Shown here: in pieces, positions 1 to 7,596 of the stretch
How the letters are laid out: each line of letters opens with the position of its first letter
How positions within the stretch are numbered: position 1 is the first letter of the stretch
From: a bacterium
Lineage (GTDB): Bacteria; Actinomycetota; Acidimicrobiia; UBA5794; ZC4RG35
DNA: 14,924 nucleotides
Reading direction: 5' to 3'
Assembly (NCBI GenBank): GCA_028819835.1
Contig: JAPPKR010000258.1
Coordinates: forward strand, 1-14,924
Notes under the pieces: generated by a model
What the model was told of the DNA's origin: nothing
The model's database searches: none
Seen by the model: the letters and a program-made list of their open reading frames with translations, nothing else
Made by a program: the position numbers and the translations under genes

Positions 1-514
1 ACCGGAGATCGCGCGCCATCCTGCGGATCATGGTCAATTGCTGGGCGTCCTTGCGTCCGAAATAGGCCTTCTGTGCTCCCAGGCCGGCCAGGAGTTTGGC
101 CACCACCAGGGCCACTCCCTCGAAGTGACCGGGGCGTCCCGGGCCCTCCATGGCCTGGGCAACCCGCCCCGGCTGGATGGACGTGGACTCGCTGGGTTCG
201 TACATCTCAGAGGTGGACGGAGCGAACAGGATGTCCACGCCCGCCTCGGCAGCCAACTGAGAGTCCCGCTCGAAACTCCGGGGATAGCGGCCGAAGTCCG
301 AGGACACGTTGAATTGTCGTGGATTGACGTACAGGGACATCGTCACGACCCTGCATTCCCGGCGTGCCCGCGAGATCAAGGACAGGTGACCCTCGTGAAG
401 GAACCCCATGGTGGGCACCAACCCGATCGGCGCCGGTCCTTCCTCGCCGCCGGACCGGTGGCACGCCTCCGTGGCTGCGGACCGCGCCTCGGAGAAGGTC
501 GAGACGACCCTCAT
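1..514 (-). CDS. panC: Pantoate--beta-alanine ligase, N-terminal 171 residues (cut by window edge)
   Basis: PanC joins D-pantoate and beta-alanine, using ATP through a pantoyl-adenylate, to make pantothenate, the precursor of coenzyme A; it is cytosolic. The translation from ATG 514 shows family signatures in order: TMGFLHEGHLSLI at about residues 35-47, with the HxGH nucleotide-binding motif (H40, H43); SLYVNPRQF at about 60-68, matching the usual VNPxQF; GRPGHFEGVALVVAKLL at about 126-142; and YFGRKDAQQ at 151-159. About 110 residues of the usual ~280 are missing only because the window ends. The ATG overlaps the TGA of the upstream DUF2520 gene (ATGA, 511-514), which implies translational coupling. 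A proline-arginine pair replaces the common Pro-Thr in VNPxQF, a minor variation. Identification is firm. Confidence 0.96.
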   Translation of the reverse strand, partial: MRVVSTFSEARSAATEACHRSGGEEGPAPIGLVPTMGFLHEGHLSLISRARRECRVVTMSLYVNPRQFNVSSDFGRYPRSFERDSQLAAEAGVDILFAPSTSEMYEPSESTSIQPGRVAQAMEGPGRPGHFEGVALVVAKLLAGLGAQKAYFGRKDAQQLTMIRRMARDLR

Positions 515-1356
515 GACCGGGACCCGCCCGCCGACCGGTCGTTCTTGGTCTCAAGGGACTCTCCTCGGCGGCCGGCCCTATGGGCGGCTGTACGTCCAAG
601 CAGCCGATACTGGTGGGCAAGCTCAGGAGAGACAGCCTCGGCGGCTCTCAGATGTCCTGCAATGGTGCCCTGGTCCCCGCGTACCGCCGGACCGGTGAGA
701 GCATGGTCGGGTCCCATCTCGAAGCAGTTCTCCAACACCCGGGTGGCGAGGCCCCTGGATTGGGAGAAGGAGACGCCGGCCGCCTCGAACAGGTCGGCGG
801 CCACCCCCAGGGCGGTGGCCACTCCCAGGGCGACGGTGGCGGCTCCGGCGTGGTAGAGAGGCTTGAAGCGGTCTTCGAGGCAGAAACTGGAAACTCCCAG
901 GCTCTGGGCGAATGACCGCAGCAATGCGGCCGCCTTCTCTGATCGGGCGGTGATCGCGGCAGTCGACCCCGCCAGGGCGGCTGCGCCACGCTGGGGGGAG
1001 GGGAGAGTCTGCAAGGGGTGAAGACACCCGACCTCCAGGCCGGCTTGCTCCAACGCCTCCAGCCGGGCAAGGGACGCGAATCCGGAGAGATGGGCCGCCA
1101 CACCTGCCGGAGGGGGATCGGATGCGAGACGGAGGGCGGTCTCCTCGATGACATCGTCGGGCGTGCCCAGGAGCAGCAGGTCACAAGGTGACAGCCTGCT
1201 GACCTGTTTCACCCGGGTCTCCGCCAGCTCCGGAGGGATGGCGCCGGAAGGACCGGCCACCGTCTCAACCGAGTGCCCGGCTGCCCGAGCGGCGATTGCC
1301 AATGCGCCACCGGCGCGACCTGGCCCGATCACCGCCAGGCGGAGGCGGGTGTTCAC
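511..1356 (-). CDS. DUF2520/Rossmann-fold putative oxidoreductase next to panC
   Basis: This 281-residue protein begins with a dinucleotide-binding Rossmann motif, AVIGPGRAGGAL at about residues 8-19 (GxGxxG). After that comes a beta-alpha pattern with LLLLGTPDDVI at about 60-70, and then an all-helical second half typical of the DUF2520 family, with CLHPLQTLPSP at about 116-126 and LEDRFKPLYHAGAATVA in the middle. Proteins of this build resemble ketopantoate reductase (PanE) and 6-phosphogluconate-dehydrogenase-like enzymes, and sit beside panC in many actinobacteria. A role in pantoate supply is therefore an attractive inference but not proven. The start is GTG at 1356, overlapping the TGA of the upstream gene (GTGA, 1353-1356), and the stop overlaps the panC ATG. 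The family is confidently recognised; the reaction is unknown. Confidence 0.85.
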   Translation of the reverse strand: MNTRLRLAVIGPGRAGGALAIAARAAGHSVETVAGPSGAIPPELAETRVKQVSRLSPCDLLLLGTPDDVIEETALRLASDPPPAGVAAHLSGFASLARLEALEQAGLEVGCLHPLQTLPSPQRGAAALAGSTAAITARSEKAAALLRSFAQSLGVSSFCLEDRFKPLYHAGAATVALGVATALGVAADLFEAAGVSFSQSRGLATRVLENCFEMGPDHALTGPAVRGDQGTIAGHLRAAEAVSPELAHQYRLLGRTAAHRAGRRGESLETKNDRSAGGSRS

Positions 1357-1844
1357 TCTCCGGAGAGGTAATTCGGGACCAGCGAACGTCCTCGGGCGCC
1401 GATCGGGCGGCCCAGGATCTGTTCGATGATGGTGACCGCCCTGACCGGATCGGGGACCAGTCCGGAGTCGACCAGGAAGCCGCTCATAAGTCCTCCGAGA
1501 CTTTCATCGATTACGTCCCGGTGCACCAGGATCTTGGCGTCGGGGTCACTCAGCAGTTCGGACAGCTTGTCGTATAGGGAGCGGCGTTCGGTTTCCTCCA
1601 CCTCGGAACCGACGGGAACCCGGTGGGCCCCGAAGCCGCACTCCCGATAGACCTTGATGTTCTGGTTGTTGGCGAGAAGGCTGACCACATCGGTAATTCC
1701 GGCTTCTTTTTGGAGCCACAGCACCTCCTGTTGGCGTCGCACCTTGCGATGTGTCACTCCCTGTCCGCCCAGTCGCTCGCTCACCGCCAAGCGGGAGGTG
1801 ATAATCCACCTGAAGCCTCGGGGTTTGAGAACGCCGGCCGGCAT
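1353..1844 (-). CDS. Small dual-specificity-phosphatase-like protein without catalytic Cys/Arg
   Basis: I do not recognise a named family. From ATG 1844, 8 bases past the ftsH stop, the protein has 163 residues. Its layout resembles the cysteine phosphatase (DSP/PTP) fold: a strand WIITSRLAVSERLGGQG (about 13-29), then AGITDVVSLLANNQN (48-62), YRECGFGAHRVPV (66-78), a helix rich in charged residues, KILVHRDVIDESLGGLMSGFLV (about 104-125), and ILGRPIG (143-149). In active enzymes the loop after LVH reads CxxxxxR; here it is R-D-V-I-D-E-S, so both the nucleophilic cysteine and the arginine are missing. If the fold assignment is right, this is a pseudophosphatase. A longer open frame reaches 1973 but would overlap ftsH by 40 codons and looks like shadow. 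No good Shine-Dalgarno precedes the ATG, so read-through coupling from ftsH is likely. Confidence 0.72.
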   Translation of the reverse strand: MPAGVLKPRGFRWIITSRLAVSERLGGQGVTHRKVRRQQEVLWLQKEAGITDVVSLLANNQNIKVYRECGFGAHRVPVGSEVEETERRSLYDKLSELLSDPDAKILVHRDVIDESLGGLMSGFLVDSGLVPDPVRAVTIIEQILGRPIGARGRSLVPNYLSGE

Positions 1845-1852
1845 GATACGGG

Positions 1853-3787
1853 CTAAGAGGACCGGGACTGGTCGTTTCGGCTGGCGGCGGCCACCCTCTC
1901 TCTTCCGGGATCGCCGGACGAGATGCCCGGCGGTGGGTGGAGGCGCATTTCGGGGGTGTCGGTTGCCTCCCACTTCGGCACGTCGTGGAATACCTCTTCG
2001 ATGTCGTCTGCGTCAAGCGTCTCCTTTACCAGGAGGGCCTCCACCATCCTGTCCAGGGCGGGGCGGTGGGCCGCCAGGATCTGGCGCGCCTCGGAGTGCG
2101 CCACCCTGATGAGCTTGCGGACCTCGTCGTCTATGTCGGCGGCCAGTTGGTCGGAGTAATCGGGTTGGCGGTTGTAGTCGCGGCCCAGGAAGACCTCTCC
2201 GCCGGGCCTGCCGTATTGCATCGGACCGAGTTGGTCGCTCATGCCGTACTCCATGACCATCCGCCGGGCTATGGTGGTGGCTTTCTCGATGTCGTCGGTG
2301 GAGCCGGTGGTGGGGTCGGCGTAGATGAGTTCCTCGGCGCTTCTTCCTCCCAGGAGCATGGCCAGCTTGTCGAGGAGTTCCGATCGCTTGACCAGGTATT
2401 TGTCCCGGGTGGGGAGCGCCAGGGTGTGACCCAGGGACCGACCGCGGGCGACGATTGTCACCTTGTGCACCGGGTCGGCCATGGGAAGAGCAAATCCCAC
2501 CAGGGCGTGGCCGGTCTCATGGAATGCGATCAGCCGTTTCTCGTCGTCGGACATGATCCGAGCCTTGCGTTCAGGCCCGGCGATCACCCGGTCGATGGCC
2601 TCCTCCAACTCTCCCATCCCCACTTCTTCCTGGTTTCTGCGGGCCGCCAGCAGAGCCGCCTCGTTGATCAGGTTGGCCAGATCGGCGCCCGTGAAACCGG
2701 GAGTGCGCCGGGCCAGGACTTCCAGGTCTATTTCGGGGTTGAGCGGCTTGCCGCGGGCATGGACCTCCAGGATGGCCTGGCGCCCCTTGATGTCGGGAGA
2801 GTCGATGACGATCTGGCGATCGAAGCGTCCGGGTCTGAGAAGAGCCGGATCGAGAATGTCGGGACGGTTGGTGGCGGCGATCACGATGACTCCGGTGTTG
2901 GTGTCGAAGCCGTCCAGTTCCACCAGGAGTTGGTTGAGGGTCTGTTCCCGCTCGTCGTGCCCTCCTCCCAGTCCGGCGCCCCGGTGGCGGCCCACCGCGT
3001 CGATCTCGTCTATGAAGATGATGGCGGGGCTGTTCTGCTTGGCCTGTTCGAAGAGATCACGGACTCTGCTGGCCCCCACCCCGACGAACATCTCCACGAA
3101 GTCGGATCCGGAGATGGAAAAGAACGGCCGACCGGCCTCGCCTGCCACGGCCTTGGCCAAGAGCGTCTTGCCCGTGCCGGGAGGACCGAACAGCAGGACG
3201 CCTTTGGGAATCTTGGCGCCCATCGCCCGAAACTTGTCGGCGTCGGCCAGAAAGTCCCTTATCTCGCCCAACTCCTCGATGGCTTCCTCCAGGCCGGCCA
3301 CGTCCTCGAAGGTGACGTCGGGATTGTCCTTTTTCACCATCTTGGCCCGGGTCTTTCCGAACTGCATGATCCGGTTGCCCGATCTTTGCATCTGCATGAA
3401 GATGAAGACCATGAACCCGATCAGGAGCAGCCAGGGCAGCATTCCCACCAGCACGCTCCAGGGTCCGGGGGGTTCGTGGTCGGTGTCGTATTGCACCCCT
3501 CGGTCATCGAGTATCTCGGCGAGTTGGCCCTCATAGCCCTCGGGGTACTTCGCCGCGAAGCCGTACTGTCCCGGTGGAACGGTGGAGCCGACAAAGCGTC
3601 CCCTGGCCTCCAGCGACCGAGTGAGAATCAACACCGACTCGACCTGGGACGCCTCAACGGCGGCCAGGAATTCCCCGGTGGTGATCTCCCGGGCGGGATC
3701 GTCGTCGTTCCCGAAATTCTGAAAAACCAAAGCCATCGTGAGGATCAAGAGGCCGTAGATAAGGAGGATGCGGAGGCTGCGACGCAA
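1853..3787 (-). CDS. ftsH: ATP-dependent zinc metalloprotease FtsH
   Basis: FtsH is a membrane-anchored hexameric AAA+ protease that degrades misfolded membrane proteins and some regulators. All parts are visible in 644 residues: a first membrane segment (about 5-23), an extracytoplasmic domain (24-110), a second membrane segment (about 112-131), Walker A GPPGTGKT (201-208), Walker B IIFIDEID (256-263), the second region of homology [20 protein letters not shown] (305-324), and the zinc site HETGH (423-427). A likely third ligand is the aspartate in STDDIEKAT (about 499). HETGH replaces the usual HEAGH and still fits HExxH. The start is TTG 3787: no ATG or GTG lies in frame before a TGA upstream, and the N-terminus [14 protein letters not shown] fits the family. 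A purine-rich AAGAAGAG precedes it. The C-terminal tail is Pro/Arg/Ser-rich and probably disordered. Confidence 0.97.
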   Translation of the reverse strand: MRRSLRILLIYGLLILTMALVFQNFGNDDDPAREITTGEFLAAVEASQVESVLILTRSLEARGRFVGSTVPPGQYGFAAKYPEGYEGQLAEILDDRGVQYDTDHEPPGPWSVLVGMLPWLLLIGFMVFIFMQMQRSGNRIMQFGKTRAKMVKKDNPDVTFEDVAGLEEAIEELGEIRDFLADADKFRAMGAKIPKGVLLFGPPGTGKTLLAKAVAGEAGRPFFSISGSDFVEMFVGVGASRVRDLFEQAKQNSPAIIFIDEIDAVGRHRGAGLGGGHDEREQTLNQLLVELDGFDTNTGVIVIAATNRPDILDPALLRPGRFDRQIVIDSPDIKGRQAILEVHARGKPLNPEIDLEVLARRTPGFTGADLANLINEAALLAARRNQEEVGMGELEEAIDRVIAGPERKARIMSDDEKRLIAFHETGHALVGFALPMADPVHKVTIVARGRSLGHTLALPTRDKYLVKRSELLDKLAMLLGGRSAEELIYADPTTGSTDDIEKATTIARRMVMEYGMSDQLGPMQYGRPGGEVFLGRDYNRQPDYSDQLAADIDDEVRKLIRVAHSEARQILAAHRPALDRMVEALLVKETLDADDIEEVFHDVPKWEATDTPEMRLHPPPGISSGDPGRERVAAASRNDQSRSS

Positions 3788-3847
3788 TTTAAGGCTCTTC
3801 TTCGAAAAAAGTGTTGGTGGGCAGGAGGCGTTATTGGTTAGGCATCA

Positions 3848-3873
3848 TGGTAGGCCAGTCTGGGGGCCTACCA
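3848..3873. repeat. Perfect 9-bp inverted repeat in the hpt-ftsH gap
   Basis: TGGTAGGCC (3848-3856) and GGCCTACCA (3865-3873) form a perfect 9-bp stem with an 8-base loop, 35 bases past the hpt stop and about 60 bases before the ftsH TTG. As RNA on the minus strand it would be a strong hairpin, but the bases that follow (TGATGCCTAACC) have no U tract. It may therefore be an attenuator, a processing site, a protein operator, or an inefficient terminator for the hpt transcript. Confidence 0.6.
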
Positions 3874-3907
3874 GCTTTAATGTTATCCCGCCCTGGGACA
3901 TAGTTGC

Positions 3908-4429
3908 CTAGGACTGGGACAGGATACCCACATAGGGCAGGTTCCGGTACTTGCCGTTGTAGTCCAGCCCGTAGCCCACCACGAACTCCGGGCCTATCCG
4001 AAAGCCCACGTACTTGACGTCGACCGGTACCCGCTGGATGCCCTCCTTGAACAGAAGGGCGGCGATCTCAAGGGAGGCGGGTCCCCGCACCCGGAGACTT
4101 TTCATCAGGTAGTTGAGAGTGAGTCCCGAGTCGACTATGTCCTCGCAAATCAGCACGTGACGCCCGGCGATCTCCTGCTCGAGGTCCTTCAGCACCCGCA
4201 CCACTCCCGACGTCTTGGTGGCGGCGCCGTAGGAGGAGACCGCCATGTAGTCGAATTGGGTGGGAAGCTTGATCTGGCGGGCAAGATCGGCCATCACCAT
4301 GAAAGTGCCCTTCAAGACTCCCACTATCAATAGGTCCCGGCCCTCGTAGTCGGCGGTTATCCGTCTGCCCATCTCCTGTAGGCGAACGGCGATTTGCTCA
4401 CCGGATATGAAGGGACTAATCGAATCCAT
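3908..4429 (-). CDS. hpt: Hypoxanthine(-guanine) phosphoribosyltransferase
   Basis: This enzyme salvages hypoxanthine and usually guanine by transferring them to PRPP, giving IMP and GMP in the cytosol. The 173-residue length is normal for a bacterial type I enzyme. Signatures seen are LLIVGVLKGTFMVMADLAR (about 33-51), the SSYG flexible-loop motif (65-68), the PRPP-binding motif VLICEDIVDSGLTL (about 91-104) with the acidic pair E-D, and the C-terminal VGYGLDYNGKYRNLPYVGIL that holds the purine. The ATG at 4429 follows GGTAGGT. The gene lies 16 bases after tilS, the arrangement seen in many Gram-positive bacteria, and ftsH follows it. Identification is firm; the exact base preference cannot be read from sequence. 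Confidence 0.96.
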   Translation of the reverse strand: MDSISPFISGEQIAVRLQEMGRRITADYEGRDLLIVGVLKGTFMVMADLARQIKLPTQFDYMAVSSYGAATKTSGVVRVLKDLEQEIAGRHVLICEDIVDSGLTLNYLMKSLRVRGPASLEIAALLFKEGIQRVPVDVKYVGFRIGPEFVVGYGLDYNGKYRNLPYVGILSQS

Positions 4430-4445
4430 CGATACCTACCCCACC

Positions 4446-5426
4446 TTAGCCGCCTCGGGCAAGCAGCAACCGGTCGCCGGAGCGGGTCACGGTGACGCCG
4501 CCTTCGAGTTCGGTACGCCGGGTCCTCCCCCGGGCCACTTCCATCACCCGTTGCACTTCGGCCTCCGAGCCGGCGTGAGGGCCCCGCACCCGTCGCAGCG
4601 CCTGCCGCACCACCCGCGAGGAGATGGGCGGCGGGAGTCCGGCCAGCCGGCCGCAGGAAAGCTCTGCCGTTCCGTCGGCGGACGTCCGGATGGGCGTGCG
4701 GGCGGCGAGCGACTCCAGATGGGAGAGGTCGGCCCCGGCCAGAGAGGACATCCTCACCAGTCCTTCGCGAAGCCGTGGCTGGTATTCGGCCTCCAGTTGG
4801 GGGATCAGGCGACGCCTGATGCGGTTACGGAAATATCGGGGATCGTCGTTTTGGGGGTCGTCCTCCCACGGGAGACCGCTCAGAGTGGCCAACTCGCGGG
4901 TCTCAGAACGCCACACCCCCAGGAGGGGACGATGGAACCGGCCCCGGCGCGGGGGGATGCCCGCCATCCCGTCCAGGCCGGCCCCGCGCAGCAGGTTGTG
5001 CAGCACCGTCTCGGCCTGATCGTCGGCGGTGTGGGCGGTTATGACCACCTCATCCGGTCTCGAGTGGTCGGCCAGCGCCTCGTAGCGGGCAGTGCGCATG
5101 GCGTCCTCGCTTTCGGCGCCGGGGTGGATCGAGACCTCCGCCAGGTCCATTCCCAACTTTGTGGAGATGCCCCGGGCGGCTTCCGCCATTCTGGAGGAGT
5201 GGGGAAGGGAATGGTTGACGTGGACGGCTCTCGTCACTCGTTCTTCGCGGGCCAGAAGCCACGCGGCCGCCGCCGAGTCGGCGCCCCCCGAGAGGGCGAT
5301 CACCAAGCGTCCGGAGGGAAACTCGACCCGTTTGCTTATCTCGGCGAATAGCTGGACCAGGCGCCGGGGATCGCCGTTCGGGGTGGAGGACTCGTCGACC
5401 CCAGCGGGAGGCGCGGCTTCGGTCAA
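4446..5426 (-). CDS. tilS: tRNA(Ile)-lysidine synthetase
   Basis: TilS attaches lysine to C34 of the tRNA-Ile CAU anticodon, using ATP, so that it reads AUA and is charged with isoleucine; it is essential in most bacteria. The 326-residue protein has the N-type PP-loop ALSGGADS (44-51), VHVNHSLPHSSR (68-79), the conserved TAHTADDQAETVLHNLLRGAG (130-150) followed by LDGMAGIPPRRG, the RPLL element (166-169), and DDPRYFRNRIRRRLIPQL (about 194-211). The C-terminal part is short compared with E. coli TilS, as is common in actinobacteria. The start is TTG 5426, which shares bases with the TGA of the preceding gene (5423-5425). No Shine-Dalgarno is evident, so translation probably depends on coupling. 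hpt and ftsH follow, the usual partners. Confidence 0.95.
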   Translation of the reverse strand: MTEAAPPAGVDESSTPNGDPRRLVQLFAEISKRVEFPSGRLVIALSGGADSAAAAWLLAREERVTRAVHVNHSLPHSSRMAEAARGISTKLGMDLAEVSIHPGAESEDAMRTARYEALADHSRPDEVVITAHTADDQAETVLHNLLRGAGLDGMAGIPPRRGRFHRPLLGVWRSETRELATLSGLPWEDDPQNDDPRYFRNRIRRRLIPQLEAEYQPRLREGLVRMSSLAGADLSHLESLAARTPIRTSADGTAELSCGRLAGLPPPISSRVVRQALRRVRGPHAGSEAEVQRVMEVARGRTRRTELEGGVTVTRSGDRLLLARGG

Positions 5427-5725
5427 CTAACCGACTTGTACCGGGACCTAACCACCCTGGTGAAATAAAGCACCACTGTCAGAACGCAGATGATCAGGGC
5501 CAGCGCCAGACAGGTGGGTACGAGGTAGCGGTAGGTCCAATCGGCGACCGCTTCTGCGGGGGCGGATTCCTCCACCACTATTCCCGGGACGATCTGTGCG
5601 GGTTCTGCCTCTCCTCCTCCGGCTTTGACGGCTTCTTCCTGCGCCAGGGCGGGTAATGCAACTCCCAAGGCCAGAATCGCCGCCAAAGCCAGGGCTGTCC
5701 ACCTATGCCGACTCATGGACACCAT
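5423..5725 (-). CDS. Small exported single-pass membrane protein, unknown function
   Basis: I do not recognise this 100-residue protein. It starts with a short basic stretch and a hydrophobic run (about 10-27) ending ALPALAQEE, which looks like a signal peptide with cleavage after ALA. An acidic, Ala/Pro-rich spacer follows (about 29-62), then one membrane helix (about 69-89, LVPTCLALALIICVLTVVLYF), and a basic end with three arginines and a lysine (RVVRSRYKSVS). After cleavage the topology would be outside to inside, with the spacer outside. ATG 5725 has AGAGGGGG about 6 bases upstream; a second Met at 5716 is possible. It lies 13 bases after the anti-sigma gene and overlaps tilS, so it is part of the same transcript. 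It could be a partner or sensor for the sigma system, or a general envelope protein. Confidence 0.75.
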   Translation of the reverse strand: MVSMSRHRWTALALAAILALGVALPALAQEEAVKAGGGEAEPAQIVPGIVVEESAPAEAVADWTYRYLVPTCLALALIICVLTVVLYFTRVVRSRYKSVS

Positions 5726-5738
5726 AGACTACCCCCTC

Positions 5739-5987
5739 TCATCGGTTCCGTAAGCGTTGCCTCTCTATGGCCAGTCGCCCCCTGAGTCGCTCCATAAAGA
5801 CTTCAGGCACCTCCTCGGTGAGGTGGTGCCTGATGGTGTAGCGGACGCGGCGCTCCACGATTTCTATGTTCTTACAAGGCGGACAGTAGCTGAAGTGGTT
5901 GACCAGTCGGTGCTCCGTCTCGACTTCCAACTCACCGTCGACATATCCGTAGAGGTAGGTGATGGTGTGGCGGCAGTCTTTAGACAC
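5739..5987 (-). CDS. Zinc-binding anti-sigma factor, RsrA-like
   Basis: This 82-residue protein carries the ZAS signature of RsrA-type anti-sigma factors: C5, then H31-x3-C35-x2-C38 (HFSYCPPC). In RsrA these residues bind zinc and form disulfides under thiol oxidation, releasing the sigma factor. The length and motif match the mycothiol-system family. No membrane segment is present, so it acts in the cytoplasm. The start is GTG 5987 with GGAGG about 6 bases upstream, and the gene overlaps the end of the sigma gene by 8 bases. This is the standard sigma/anti-sigma pairing and suggests balanced synthesis. The C-terminus (from about 55) is rich in Arg and Glu. The redox role is inferred from the motif and the cognate sigma, not shown. 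Confidence 0.9.
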   Translation of the reverse strand: MSKDCRHTITYLYGYVDGELEVETEHRLVNHFSYCPPCKNIEIVERRVRYTIRHHLTEEVPEVFMERLRGRLAIERQRLRNR

Positions 5988-6555
5988 ACGGAACCTCCGA
6001 CGGGGTCAATCCCCGCTTGCTTGCATACTCCCACAACGCTTTTCGGAGCGCGTTTCTTCCCCGATGGAGCCGGGACATGACAGTTCCCATGGGAAGATCG
6101 AGAGCTTGGGCTATCTCCTTGTACGACAATCCCTCCACATCCGCCAACAGGACCGGGATGCGGTAGATGACGGGGAGGTCTTCGATAGCCTCCACGATGT
6201 CCGATTCGAATACCTGCTCGATGAGATGGTCCTCGGGCGCCTTGGCCCAGGATCGGAAGCGGTTCGAATGAGAGGGATAGGGAGACACGTCGTTGCTCTC
6301 GTCCAAATCCGTCTCGCGGGGGCGGCGCGAGCGTCTCCGGTACTCGTTGATGAAAGTGTTGGTCAGAATCCGGAACAGCCAGGCCTTGAGGTTGGTTCCC
6401 GCGCGGAAGGTGTGGTAGCCGCGATAGGCCCGCAACAGGGCCTCCTGCACAAGGTCCTCGGCGTCAGGGCGGTTGCGGGCCAGGCGGAGCGCCATTCCAT
6501 AAAGCTGGGGAATCAACTCCGCGACGTCCTGTTCGAACGTTTTCTGGTCCGCCAT
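5980..6555 (-). CDS. ECF RNA polymerase sigma factor, SigR/SigH-like
   Basis: From ATG 6555 the protein has 191 residues and consists of the two ECF domains. Region 2 is at about 31-75 ([20 protein letters not shown], then [21 protein letters not shown]). After a charged linker, region 4 is at about 122-172, with the helix-turn-helix [26 protein letters not shown]. The [21 protein letters not shown] wording is typical of the SigR/SigH (ECF12) group that answers thiol-oxidative stress with an RsrA-type partner, which is encoded next, overlapping by 8 bases. Start choice is uncertain: TTG 6585, with GGGGA about 8 bases ahead, and TTG 6564 are open in frame, while ATG 6555 has GAGGGG placed rather close. 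I chose ATG because family members begin near MADxxTFExD. The DNA target cannot be read from this window. Confidence 0.92.
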   Translation of the reverse strand: MADQKTFEQDVAELIPQLYGMALRLARNRPDAEDLVQEALLRAYRGYHTFRAGTNLKAWLFRILTNTFINEYRRRSRRPRETDLDESNDVSPYPSHSNRFRSWAKAPEDHLIEQVFESDIVEAIEDLPVIYRIPVLLADVEGLSYKEIAQALDLPMGTVMSRLHRGRNALRKALWEYASKRGLTPSEVPCV

Positions 6556-6810
6556 ACCCCTCAACGGTAGTAATGCCGGGCGCAATCGCCATCCCCGACC
6601 GGGTTGATCAAACCCAGGCTCGATCGGTGGCGGCCGGATTCGAGGGTACGAGGGTCACGTTTTCCGCTGGGGCTGCATGGATCTTGGGGGTGGGAGGTGG
6701 GCAGGTTGGGGGCTGTATAGGGAGGGCACCTTGCCCCCGGGTTTCGCGCCTTAGCAGCAACTTTCGCGAGAAACAGGGTGGTAGTGGGGGCTGGTGGGAA
6801 CAACCTCCAG

Positions 6811-7596
6811 CTATGTGGCTGGCGTTTGTAACTCGTCCAACACGGTTGGCAACTCCGCTATTGATTCCACCACCGCGTCGGGTGAGGGACTCGCAGGCGG
6901 GCGCTTGGAGACGCCGCTGAGGGCCAGGACCGAGTGCCATCCGGCGTTGGCCGCCATTTGCAAATCCGTTTCGGCTCGGTCTCCCACCATGATCACCGGT
7001 CCCCCGGAGACATGTTCCCGGAGAAGGGCGATCATGGGTTGGTGCGGCTTTCCCGCAGCCAGTGCCTCCTGACCGGTGGCGTACTGCACCGCCGCCACTA
7101 TGGCGCCGGCCGCCGGCCAGATTCCCTCGTCGGTGGGGAAACTCGGGTCGGTGTTGGTGGCGACCAGCGTAGCGCCCCCCCACACCGCCTGGCAGACATC
7201 TCGCAGCAGGTCATAGGAGAGATGCGCGGCGAACCCCACCACCGCGGCTCTCGCTTCCCGCCAGTCTGTCACCACTCTCACGCCCACTCCTTCGAGAGCC
7301 TCTACTATTCCCGGTCCACCCAGCACCAGGGAAGGGGGGCGGTCTGCGGCCAGGAGGCAGGCGGCGGCCATTGCCGAGGTGAACACCTGGTCGACGCGGG
7401 CCGGATAGGAGGTGGCCCGCCGGATCTTCTGGGCGGTGGCCGACGGAGTGCGGCTGGAGTTGTTGGTACAGAACAGCACCCGGTAGCCCCGCTGTTCGAT
7501 GGCGGTCAAGGCTTCCCTCGCGCCCTCAACGCCCGCATCCCCAAGGTAGATCACCCCGTCCAGGTCGAAGATCACAGTCCCAACCGGAGCCTTCAC
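6811..7596 (-). CDS. HAD superfamily class IIA phosphatase, NagD-like
   Basis: The 261-residue protein has the four HAD motifs: FDLDGVIYLGD (10-20; nucleophile D11 and acid D13), LFCTNNSSRT (41-50; motif II in the N-N-S form of the NagD/p-nitrophenyl phosphatase group), K183 in AGKPHQPMI (181-189), and VIMVGDRAETDLQMA (201-215; D206 and D211 for magnesium). The large C2 cap between motifs II and III places it in subclass IIA. Such enzymes dephosphorylate nucleotides, sugar phosphates or 2-phosphoglycolate; the substrate here is unknown. The start is GTG 7596, overlapping the TGA of the NUDIX gene (GTGA, 7593-7596), so the two are probably translated together. This gene is last in its group; a 255-bp gap to the sigma gene follows. 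Confidence 0.9.
   Translation of the reverse strand: MKAPVGTVIFDLDGVIYLGDAGVEGAREALTAIEQRGYRVLFCTNNSSRTPSATAQKIRRATSYPARVDQVFTSAMAAACLLAADRPPSLVLGGPGIVEALEGVGVRVVTDWREARAAVVGFAAHLSYDLLRDVCQAVWGGATLVATNTDPSFPTDEGIWPAAGAIVAAVQYATGQEALAAGKPHQPMIALLREHVSGGPVIMVGDRAETDLQMAANAGWHSVLALSGVSKRPPASPSPDAVVESIAELPTVLDELQTPAT

Noticed and set aside
1845..1973. Longer N-terminus for the pseudophosphatase-like gene
   Set aside because: It would overlap the ftsH end by 40 codons; the added Arg/Pro-rich residues look like shadow, and an ATG lies 8 bases past the ftsH stop.
1937..3841. A 634-codon open frame on the plus strand opposite ftsH
   Set aside because: It is antisense to an unmistakable FtsH, has no recognisable motifs, and has the Gly/Val/His/Asp-rich makeup usual for antisense frames in high-GC DNA.
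3880..3908. Possible ftsH promoter with TAACAT as -10
   Set aside because: No acceptable -35 at 16-18 bases; only two positions match.
6556..6810. An 80-codon minus-strand frame (6561-6803), a short dyad GGGTT/AACCC at 6601-6615, and an imperfect GTTTC/GAAAC hairpin near 6740-6774 in the gap before the sigma gene
   Set aside because: The frame is low-complexity Pro/Arg/Ser/Thr with no motif. The stems are short or bulged and lack U tracts. I found no SigR-like promoter. The gap probably holds the sigma promoter, but I cannot point to it.
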